Shown here: positions 1 through 5,215 of the stretch, in pieces
How positions within the stretch are numbered: the first letter of the stretch is position 1
Layout: every line of letters begins with the position of its first letter
From: PRO6 sp049646625
GTDB lineage: Bacteria; Pseudomonadota; Alphaproteobacteria; Rhizobiales; Xanthobacteraceae
Direction: 5' to 3'
Assembly (NCBI GenBank): GCA_049646625.1
Contig: JBARWE010000272.1
Span: 1 to 5,215 of the forward strand
DNA length: 5,215 nt
Notes under the pieces: generated by a model
What the model was told of the DNA's origin: nothing
Database searches by the model: none
What the model saw: only the letters and a program-made list of their open reading frames with translations
Made by a program: the position numbers and the translations under genes

Positions 1-130
1 GCTGTCGATCGACCGCGGCGAGGTGACTGACAAAGGCTCGGTCAATCAGCGCGCCGTGCTGGAGCATCGCGCGGCGCTGATCGAACGGCTTTACGCGGGC
101 GAGGACCCCGCGGCGATAATCATCGACTGA
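1..130 (+). CDS. C-terminal end of an acyl-CoA synthetase, feruloyl-CoA synthase type (partial)
   Basis: Only the last 42 codons are present, read from base 2 to a TGA at 128-130; the rest lies left of the window. The tail contains GEVTDKGSVNQRAVLEHRA, which I recognise from the C-termini of feruloyl-CoA synthase-like AMP-forming acyl-CoA ligases. These activate a carboxylic acid with ATP and CoA through an acyl-adenylate in the cytoplasm. The lysine in TDKG sits where ANL enzymes carry their C-terminal catalytic lysine, but that assignment is inferred. The next gene, a hydroxyacyl-CoA-type dehydrogenase, starts 48 bases downstream on the same strand, which fits a CoA-thioester pathway. The exact acid (ferulate, coumarate, another aromatic or a fatty acid) cannot be told from this fragment. 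Confidence 0.75.
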   Translation, partial: LSIDRGEVTDKGSVNQRAVLEHRAALIERLYAGEDPAAIIID

Positions 131-165
131 CGGTATGCGCGCGCCCGCAGGGCACGCGCCAACAT

Positions 166-170
166 GGAGG
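166..170 (+). promoter_or_regulatory. Ribosome-binding site that fixes the dehydrogenase start
   Basis: GGAGG lies 8 bases before the ATG at 179. It overlaps the alternative ATG at 164-166, which has no such sequence upstream, so the shorter protein is preferred. Confidence 0.75.
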
Positions 171-178
171 ACTTAATC

Positions 179-940
179 ATGCTGCTGGAAGGACAGGCTG
201 CCATCGTCACCGGCGGGGCATCGGGCTTGGGAGCGGCGACCGCACGCGCGCTGGCCGCACGCGGCGCAAAAGTCGCCGTCTGCGACCTTAACGCGGCGCT
301 GGCCGAGACCATGGCCAAGGAGATCGGCGGCGTTGCCGTGGCTTGCGACGTAGCTGACGCGGCCTCCGCCGAAGCGGCGATCGCCAAGGCCGCCGCCGCG
401 CACGGCCCGGCACGGGTGCTGGTCAACTGCGCCGGCATCGGCGTCGCCCAGCGCGTGGTCGGCCGCGACGGGCCGATGCCGCTCGCCGACTTCGAGAAGG
501 TGATCCGCATCAACCTGATCGGCTCGTTCAACATGCTGCGGCTCGCCACTGCCGCGATGTCGAAGCTGGAGCCGCTTGATGGCGGCGAGCGCGGCGTGGT
601 GATCAACACCGCGTCGGTCGCGGCCTATGACGGCCAGATCGGCCAGGCCGCCTATTCGGCCTCCAAGGGCGGCATCGTCGGCATGACGCTGCCGATCGCG
701 CGCGAACTGGCGCAGTTCGGCATTCGCGTCATGACGATCGCGCCGGGACTGTTCCTCACGCCATTGCTCGGCAGCCTGCCGCAGGAGGCGCAGGACAGTC
801 TCGCCAAGGCCATTCCGTTCCCGGCCCGGCTCGGCCGGCCCGACGAGTATGCCGCGCTGGCGCTGCACATGATTGACAACCCCTATCTCAACGGCGAAGT
901 GGTGCGGCTCGATGCGTCGCTGCGCATGGCGCCGCGCTGA
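179..940 (+). CDS. SDR-family dehydrogenase, 3-hydroxyacyl-CoA dehydrogenase (HSD10-like) type
   Basis: A 253-residue classical short-chain dehydrogenase, the usual length for the family. The nucleotide-binding motif TGGASGLG is at residues 11-18. Asp36 at the end of the second strand (VAVCDLN) predicts NAD(H) rather than NADP(H). NCAGIG (83-88) is the NAG-type motif. The catalytic set is complete: Asn112, Ser146, Tyr159 and Lys163 (YSASK). The sequence resembles type-2 3-hydroxyacyl-CoA dehydrogenases, which oxidise 3-hydroxyacyl-CoA to 3-ketoacyl-CoA; that substrate is inferred from resemblance and from the CoA ligase upstream. I chose the ATG at 179 because GGAGG (166-170) lies 8 bases before it. 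An in-frame ATG at 164 would add five residues but overlaps that ribosome-binding site. It is probably cotranscribed with the genes on both sides. Confidence 0.9.
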   Translation: MLLEGQAAIVTGGASGLGAATARALAARGAKVAVCDLNAALAETMAKEIGGVAVACDVADAASAEAAIAKAAAAHGPARVLVNCAGIGVAQRVVGRDGPMPLADFEKVIRINLIGSFNMLRLATAAMSKLEPLDGGERGVVINTASVAAYDGQIGQAAYSASKGGIVGMTLPIARELAQFGIRVMTIAPGLFLTPLLGSLPQEAQDSLAKAIPFPARLGRPDEYAALALHMIDNPYLNGEVVRLDASLRMAPR

Positions 941-949
941 TCGCGGCGC
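929..949 (+). repeat. Perfect inverted repeat across the dehydrogenase stop codon
   Basis: GCGCCGCG and CGCGGCGC form a perfect 8-bp stem around a 5-base loop that contains the TGA stop. No T-run follows, so it is not an intrinsic terminator. It could act as an mRNA-stabilising hairpin or a partial attenuator between the enzyme genes and the highly expressed type of gene downstream. A chance hairpin is also possible in DNA this rich in GC. Confidence 0.4.
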
Positions 950-996
950 GATTGTGATTCGCACCAAGGAACGCTAACGTCACCGTCAATCGACCC

Positions 997-1005
997 AGAG
1001 GGAGG
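997..1005 (+). promoter_or_regulatory. Strong ribosome-binding site of the substrate-binding protein gene
   Basis: AGAGGGAGG, followed by AATAA and the ATG at 1011, is a long purine-rich Shine-Dalgarno sequence with 5-base spacing. It supports this start and suggests higher translation than the enzyme genes upstream, as expected for a periplasmic binding protein needed in excess. Confidence 0.7.
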
Positions 1006-1010
1006 AATAA

Positions 1011-2168
1011 ATGCGTTTGTGGAGACTGACGACCGCGGCTGCCGCCGCGGCGCTGCTGCTGCCGGCTGCCGGCCATCCGGCATTTGCCCAGAGCAAGGAA
1101 ATCACCATCGGCATCAGCATCGCCACCACCGGCCCGGCGGCCGCGCTCGGCGTGCCGGAGCGCAACGCGCTGGAGTTCGTGCCCAAGGAAATCGGCGGCG
1201 TGCCGCTCAAGGTGATCGTGCTCGACGACGGCGGCGATTCTACCGCCGCCACCACCAACGCGCGGCGCTTCATCACCGAATCCAACGCCGACATCGTGGT
1301 CGGCTCGTCGACGACGCCGCCGTCGATCGCCATCTCGACGGTGGCCAACGAGGTCGGCGTGCCGCATTTCAGCCTGGCGCCGATGCCGATCCCGCCGGAG
1401 CGCGTCAAGTGGTCGGTCAGCCTGCCGCAGCCGGTGCCGGTGATGGGCAAGGTGCTGTACGACCACATGAAGAAGAACAACGTCAAAACCGTCGGCTATA
1501 TCGGCTTTTCCGATTCCTACGGCGACCTGTGGCTCAACGACCTCAAGAAGCAGACCGAGCCTATGGGCCTCAAGGTGATCGCCGACGAGCGCTTCGCCCG
1601 CCCCGATACCTCGGTCGCCGGCCAGGTGCTCAAGCTCGTCGCCGCCAACCCCGACGCGATCCTGATCGGCGCCTCCGGCACCGCCGCGGCGCTGCCGCAG
1701 TCGAGCCTGCGCGAGCGGGGCTATAAGGGGCTGATCTATCAGACCCACGGCGCCGCCAGCATCGACTTCATCCGCATTGCCGGCAAGGCGGCGGAGGGCG
1801 TGATCATGGCGGCCGGCCCGGTGATGTCACCGGAGACGCAGGCCGATAGCGCGCTGACCAAGAAGCCGGGGCTGACGCTCAACGCCGCCTATGAGGCCAA
1901 GTACGGCGCCAACACCCGCAGCCAGTTCGCGGCGCATTCCTACGACGTGTTCGAATTGCTCAAGCGTCTGGTCCCGACGGCGTTGAAGGAGGCCAAGCCC
2001 GGCACGCCGGAGTTCCGCGAGGCCATCCGCAAGGCGCTGCTCAGCGAAAAGGAGCTGGCGGCGAGCCAGGCGGTCTACAACTTCACCGAGACCAACCGCT
2101 ACGGCGTCGACGACCGCTCGCGCATCATCCTCACCGTCAAGGACGGCAAGTACACGCAGGCGCAGTAA
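1011..2168 (+). CDS. ABC transporter periplasmic substrate-binding protein (LivK/HAAT type)
   Basis: A 385-residue secreted binding protein of the branched-chain-amino-acid/amide/aromatic-acid (HAAT, Peripla_BP_6) family. The signal peptide has Arg2 and Arg5, an alanine/leucine core at about 7-20 and a likely signal peptidase I site at AFA|QS (after residue 26). The mature protein opens with EITIGISIATTGPAAALG, the typical first strand and ligand-loop region, and GSSTTPPS (98-105) matches the usual ligand-contact segment. No cysteine is present, so it is not a lipoprotein. It would capture a solute in the periplasm and deliver it to a LivH/LivM permease driven by LivG/LivF ATPases such as those at 3713-5215. 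Beside an acyl-CoA ligase and a dehydrogenase the ligand is more likely a carboxylic or aromatic acid than leucine, but this is inference. The gene ends just before a strong terminator. Confidence 0.9.
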   Translation: MRLWRLTTAAAAAALLLPAAGHPAFAQSKEITIGISIATTGPAAALGVPERNALEFVPKEIGGVPLKVIVLDDGGDSTAATTNARRFITESNADIVVGSSTTPPSIAISTVANEVGVPHFSLAPMPIPPERVKWSVSLPQPVPVMGKVLYDHMKKNNVKTVGYIGFSDSYGDLWLNDLKKQTEPMGLKVIADERFARPDTSVAGQVLKLVAANPDAILIGASGTAAALPQSSLRERGYKGLIYQTHGAASIDFIRIAGKAAEGVIMAAGPVMSPETQADSALTKKPGLTLNAAYEAKYGANTRSQFAAHSYDVFELLKRLVPTALKEAKPGTPEFREAIRKALLSEKELAASQAVYNFTETNRYGVDDRSRIILTVKDGKYTQAQ

Positions 2169-2192
2169 AAGCGCCGGAACGGCATGGAAACG

Positions 2193-2221
2193 AAAACGGC
2201 CGGGCACACCCCGGCCGTTTT
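2193..2221. terminator. Bidirectional intrinsic terminator
   Basis: AAAACGGCCGGG and CCCGGCCGTTTT form a perfect 12-bp stem with a CACAC loop, beginning 24 bases after the stop of the substrate-binding protein. The stem has A's on one side and T's on the other, so either strand gives a GC-rich hairpin ending in a U-run. It therefore can end the + strand operon and also the convergent - strand gene whose stop is at 2254. Confidence 0.9.
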
Positions 2222-2253
2222 ACGTCTGGCGCGTGGCATGGCCCGCCGCCGGC

Positions 2254-3042
2254 TTACTTCTTGTCGGCCTGCTTCACGATCACGCCGGGCAGCGTCAGCT
2301 TGCCGGAGGCGACCTTGTAGGTGCCGGTAACGCAGAGCAGCGGCGTCCCGCCTTTCTCGTGCACCTGAAGATGGGCGGCGACCGCGTCGAAATTGACGTT
2401 CTCGGCGCCCTTGACCGGCACAGTGATGCGCACCGACTTGCCTTTCAGGATCGGACTCATGCCGGGGCTGTCGAGCGCCAGCGGCAGGCCGGGCGCGGTC
2501 GCCGGCAGCACATCCTGGCCCGGCGAGATGTCGCGCACCTTGAGGCCACCGGCACAGGCCGCGTCCTCACCCAGCACCACCCAGTGCGAATGCCAGCCGG
2601 CGCCGTCGTTGTTGGGGTCGCCGTCGCCGTTCTCGTCGAACAGCGGCGTGTCGTCGAAGTCCGGATGGGCGGTGATCGCCAGCGCCAGGATGCCGGAGCC
2701 GCTGGCGAAGCCGACCGCGGCGGGATCGAGCTTGGTCGGCCACACATAGGCGTCGACCTTGGCGCCGGCCAGTTTCCCGACCTTCTTCGGCTTCTGCGCG
2801 CCGGCCTGACCGGTCACTTCCATCGTGAAGGTGGCGAGCCGGCCGTCGGTCGAGGCGGACGCGCTGGTGATGTCGAACGCCGGCGGCACCTTGGCATCCG
2901 GCTTGGCGCGGATATCGTGGGCGAGCGCCGCACTGGTCGCGATCAACGTGCCGCACAGCATGGCGGTCATGCCGCCGGACCTGAAAACGGGCTTGGGGAT
3001 GGACTCAAGGATGGGGTTGAAGGCGGGCTTGGGGATGGACAT
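2254..3042 (-). CDS. Exported protein of unknown function with an Asp-rich loop and a His-x-His motif
   Basis: A 262-residue protein I do not recognise. After a long N-terminal extension, a hydrophobic stretch (about 25-41, MTAMLCGTLIATSAALA) ends in a plausible signal peptidase I site before His42, so the mature protein of about 221 residues is probably periplasmic. FDENGDGDPNNDG (135-147) resembles a calcium-binding loop and is followed by WHSHW (150-154), with His126 and an Asp-rich HPDFDD just before; together they could bind a metal. Cys163 and Cys237 could form a disulfide. The start at 3042 is supported by GGAGA (plus-strand 3049-3053) 6 bases upstream; Met25 is an alternative that gives a normal-length signal peptide. 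The gene is divergent from the MarR regulator, with a palindrome between them 17 bases from this start, so it is probably that regulator's target. The bidirectional hairpin at 2193-2221 ends it. Confidence 0.8.
   Translation of the reverse strand: MSIPKPAFNPILESIPKPVFRSGGMTAMLCGTLIATSAALAHDIRAKPDAKVPPAFDITSASASTDGRLATFTMEVTGQAGAQKPKKVGKLAGAKVDAYVWPTKLDPAAVGFASGSGILALAITAHPDFDDTPLFDENGDGDPNNDGAGWHSHWVVLGEDAACAGGLKVRDISPGQDVLPATAPGLPLALDSPGMSPILKGKSVRITVPVKGAENVNFDAVAAHLQVHEKGGTPLLCVTGTYKVASGKLTLPGVIVKQADKK
2982..3040 (-). repeat. 36-base tandem duplication at the 5' end of the exported-protein gene
   Basis: Plus-strand 2982-3004 and 3018-3040 are 23-base copies that differ at two positions; the last 17 bases are identical. 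The period is 36 bases, so the duplication is in frame and gives SIPKPAF (2-8) and SIPKPVF (14-20). It lengthens the region ahead of the signal-peptide core without breaking the reading frame. Confidence 0.8.
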
Positions 3043-3058
3043 GGGTTGTCTCCGCTAT

Positions 3059-3077
3059 TAGTATCGAGTCGATACTA
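3059..3077. promoter_or_regulatory. Palindromic operator 1, likely MarR-regulator binding site
   Basis: TAGTATCGAGTCGATACTA is a perfect inverted repeat with 9-base arms around a single G. Length and symmetry suit a dimeric MarR-family winged-helix protein. It lies in the divergent promoter region, 17 bases from the start of the exported-protein gene and 52 bases before the regulator start. A candidate -10 for the regulator overlaps its right end. The binding protein is inferred from adjacency. Confidence 0.75.
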
Positions 3078-3081
3078 CAAT
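3076..3081 (+). promoter_or_regulatory. Candidate -10 element of the MarR-family gene
   Basis: TACAAT matches the sigma-70 -10 consensus at 5 of 6 positions and sits at the right edge of operator 1, so bound repressor would block it. No good -35 is seen at normal spacing. If used, the transcript would carry a leader of about 40 bases. For the divergent gene only a weak match is visible: CTGGCA-N16-GATACT on the minus strand, with its -10 inside operator 1. Confidence 0.3.
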
Positions 3082-3111
3082 TGCCAGAGACTGCCGGCGC
3101 GGTCAATCAAT

Positions 3112-3130
3112 AAATAGCGAGTCGCTACTA
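3112..3130. promoter_or_regulatory. Palindromic operator 2, overlapping the MarR-family start codon
   Basis: The perfect core TAGCGA-G-TCGCTA (3115-3127) shares the central CGAGTCG with operator 1. Its right half, TCGCTACTA, differs from that of operator 1 at one base; its left half is more degenerate. The centres (3068 and 3121) are 53 bp apart, near five helical turns, so two dimers could lie on the same face of the DNA. The site occupies the place where a ribosome-binding site would be and ends on the first base of the ATG at 3130, suggesting autorepression. Confidence 0.65.
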
Positions 3131-3699
3131 TGTTGCCAGAAGCAGCCCTTGAAAGCGCCCACCTGATCGGCCGGCTCGACCGGTTGGTGCGCAGCGGCGT
3201 CGCCGTCGAGGGACTGAACCCGGCGCAATGGGAGGCACTGCGCTATCTGACGCGCGCCAACCGCTTTTCGCGCACGCCGGCGGCGCTGGCCGACTATCTC
3301 GGCTCGACGCGCGGCACGGTGTCGCAAACACTGATCGCGCTGGAGCAGAAAGGCTTCGTGGCCCGCAGCCAGAGCCGTCAGGATCGTCGTTCGGTCGACC
3401 TCAAGCTGACGCGCGCCGGCACGATGGTGCTGAAGCGCGATCCGCTGATCGGGCTGGCCGGCGACATCGCAGCGGCGACCGGCGGCGATGCCGGGCCGCT
3501 ATTGGCGACGCTACAGGCGATCCTTGCCGCAGCCATTGCCCGCAACGATGGCCGCGCCTTCGGCATCTGCCACACCTGTCGGCATTTCCGGAAAGACGTG
3601 CGGCCGGGGGCGGCCGCGCCGCATCACTGCGCGCTGCTCGACGAGCCGCTGTCGGAAACGGACAGCGCCGATATCTGCGTCGAGCAGGAGGCGGCGTAG
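3130..3699 (+). CDS. MarR-family regulator with a cysteine/histidine-rich C-terminal tail
   Basis: A 189-residue protein, longer than the usual 140-160 for MarR. Residues 1-25 form the N-terminal helix. A winged helix covers about 30-95: NPAQWEALRYL, then ALADYLGSTRGTVSQTLIALEQKGFV (the helix-turn-helix), and the wing SRQDRRSVDLKLTRAG. The usual C-terminal dimer helices follow to about 140. An added tail then carries Cys147-x2-Cys150, His152, His165, His166, Cys167 and Cys183, a plausible zinc or iron-sulfur site or thiol sensor; I have seen similar CxxCxHF...HC...C tails on proteins annotated as MarR, but know no function for them. The ATG at 3130 is the only sensible start: an in-frame TAG lies at 3115, and no Shine-Dalgarno sequence precedes it. 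It probably represses itself and the divergent gene through the two palindromes. It ends 13 bases from the convergent livF-like gene. Confidence 0.88.
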   Translation: MLPEAALESAHLIGRLDRLVRSGVAVEGLNPAQWEALRYLTRANRFSRTPAALADYLGSTRGTVSQTLIALEQKGFVARSQSRQDRRSVDLKLTRAGTMVLKRDPLIGLAGDIAAATGGDAGPLLATLQAILAAAIARNDGRAFGICHTCRHFRKDVRPGAAAPHHCALLDEPLSETDSADICVEQEAA

Positions 3700-3712
3700 C
3701 GGTTTGCAAAGT

Positions 3713-4437
<725 letters not shown>

Positions 4438-4441
<4 letters not shown>

Positions 4442-5215
4442 GCCGCGCCTCCGAGATAGGCTTTGATGACCTCGGGGTTGCGCTTGATCACGGCCGGCGG
4501 CCCTTCCGCGATGCGGGTGCCGAAATCGAGCACCACGATGCGGTCGGCAAGATCCATCACGAAGCCCATGTCGTGCTCGACCAAGAGCACCGAGACGCCA
4601 CCGTCGCGCAAAGAGCGCAGCAGGCCGGCGAGTTTCTGCTTCTCCATGTGGCGCAGGCCGGCGGCCGGCTCGTCAAGCAGCAGCAGAACCGGATCGACGC
4701 ACAGCGCGCGGGCGATCTCGACGATGCGCTGCTGGCCGAGCGACAGGCTGCCGGCCAGTTGATGCATCTGATCGGTCAGGCCGACACGCGCGATCTGCCG
4801 CGCGGCTTCGGCCAGCAGCCGCGCCTCGTCGCCACGGTCGAGCCGCAGCATGCTGGCAACGGCGCCGGCGTGGCCGCGCAGATGCGCGCCGATCGCGACG
4901 TTCTCCAGCACGGTCATGTCGGGCACCAGCTTGACGTGCTGGAAGGTGCGGGCAACGCCACGCCTGACCACCTCCTGCGGCGCGGCGCCGTCGATGCTGT
5001 CGCCACTGAGCGCGACGTGGCCAGCGGTGGCTTTGATCACGCCGGTGACGAGGTTGAAGGTGGTGCTCTTGCCGGCGCCGTTGGGGCCGATCAATGCGAC
5101 GATCTCGTTGGCGCGCACCTCGAAGGAGACGTCGTTGACAGCGACCACGCCGCCGAACTCCTTGCGCGCGCCGTCGATCCGCAGAAGCACGCCGTCAGCC
5201 GGCGCCGTCTTGCCG
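4438..5215 (-). CDS. livG: HAAT-family ABC transporter ATPase, LivG type; open at the right edge, possibly the C-terminal half of a LivM-LivG fusion
   Basis: From the GTG at 5188-5190 this would be a 250-residue LivG. Numbered from there: Walker A GPNGAGKS (35-42), Q-loop Gln84 (RTFQHVKL), signature LSLGQQ (149-154), Walker B LLLLDEP (169-175) with Glu174, and switch His206 (LLVEHD). The frame stays open past the GTG to the window edge, adding GKTAPADG, and the GTG has no Shine-Dalgarno sequence. SLSLGQQRIVEIARALC and EPAAGLRHMEKQ are, from memory, like the ATPase half of fused permease-ATPase HAAT proteins in Bradyrhizobium and Burkholderiales, so a fusion of about 590 residues is my preferred reading. 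The alternative is a separate LivM ending in RQDGAG at a TGA (plus-strand 5195-5197) 4 bases before the GTG. The TGA stop overlaps the livF ATG. Confidence 0.85.
4448..4452 (-). promoter_or_regulatory. Ribosome-binding site of the LivF-type gene inside the LivG-type coding region
   Basis: GGAGG on the minus strand, 6 bases before the livF ATG, is embedded in the last codons of the upstream gene. Together with the 4-base ATGA stop-start overlap it supports coupled translation of the two ATPases in comparable amounts. Confidence 0.7.

Noticed and set aside
929..949. Hairpin after the dehydrogenase as an operon-ending terminator
   Set aside because: No T-run follows the stem and the next gene starts 61 bases on with a strong ribosome-binding site, so read-through is more likely.
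173..967. Minus-strand open frame of 264 codons opposite the dehydrogenase
   Set aside because: The plus strand carries a complete SDR with all catalytic residues; the reverse translation has no recognisable motif and a shadow-like composition.
888..1748. Long minus-strand open frame (286 codons) opposite the dehydrogenase end and the binding-protein gene
   Set aside because: Its translation is low-complexity and rich in Arg, His and Gly, as expected for the reverse of a GC-rich gene, and it lies opposite well-recognised coding sequence.
2988..3040. The two G-rich repeats as a CRISPR or regulatory repeat array
   Set aside because: There are only two copies, in frame and inside a coding region with a 36-base period; a tandem duplication explains them.
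2233..3117. Plus-strand open frame of 294 codons opposite the exported-protein gene
   Set aside because: It has a shadow-like Arg/Gly/His composition and runs through the divergent promoter region. The minus-strand frame has a ribosome-binding site and signal peptide.
3059..3130. Identification of the MarR regulator as CouR (p-coumaroyl-CoA-responsive)
   Set aside because: The nearby CoA ligase made this tempting, but the protein has a Cys-rich tail, is divergent from an unrelated exported protein, and I cannot match the palindromes to a known CouR site.

Overview
The window is GC-rich DNA (roughly two-thirds G+C by eye) with strong G/C preference at third codon positions. It probably comes from an alphaproteobacterium of the Bradyrhizobium/Rhodopseudomonas type. 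That placement is an inference from base composition, from the style of the branched-chain-amino-acid-type (HAAT) ABC transporter proteins and from the likely permease-ATPase fusion at the right edge. No rRNA, tRNA, mobile element, CRISPR array or phage gene is visible, and no gene-free stretch exceeds 90 bases.

Left block, + strand (1-2168): the last 42 codons of an acyl-CoA (feruloyl-CoA-type) synthetase, a 253-aa short-chain dehydrogenase of the 3-hydroxyacyl-CoA dehydrogenase type, and a secreted substrate-binding protein of an ABC importer. They look like one transcription unit, closed by a strong hairpin at 2193-2221 that can also stop transcription arriving from the right. Right block, - strand (3713-5215): two ABC ATPases of the LivF and LivG type, joined by a 4-base ATGA overlap. 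The LivG reading frame stays open to the window edge and may be the C-terminal half of a LivM-LivG fusion. The simplest reading of the two blocks is one catabolic island: the importer brings in an organic acid (perhaps a phenylpropanoid or other aromatic acid), the synthetase activates it with CoA, and the dehydrogenase acts in beta-oxidation-like side-chain shortening. The substrate is not shown by the sequence.

Middle block (2254-3699): a separate two-gene cassette between the transporter parts. A MarR-family regulator (+) with an unusual cysteine/histidine-rich C-terminal tail is divergent from an unrecognised exported protein (-) with an Asp/Asn-rich loop and a Trp-His-Ser-His-Trp motif. 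The 87-base gap between them holds two related palindromes centred 53 bp apart, about five helical turns. One lies near the exported-protein gene and the other runs into the regulator's start codon, which has no Shine-Dalgarno sequence. This cassette is the most interesting part of the window: it looks like a self-contained, autoregulated switch, possibly metal- or redox-responsive, controlling an undescribed periplasmic protein.
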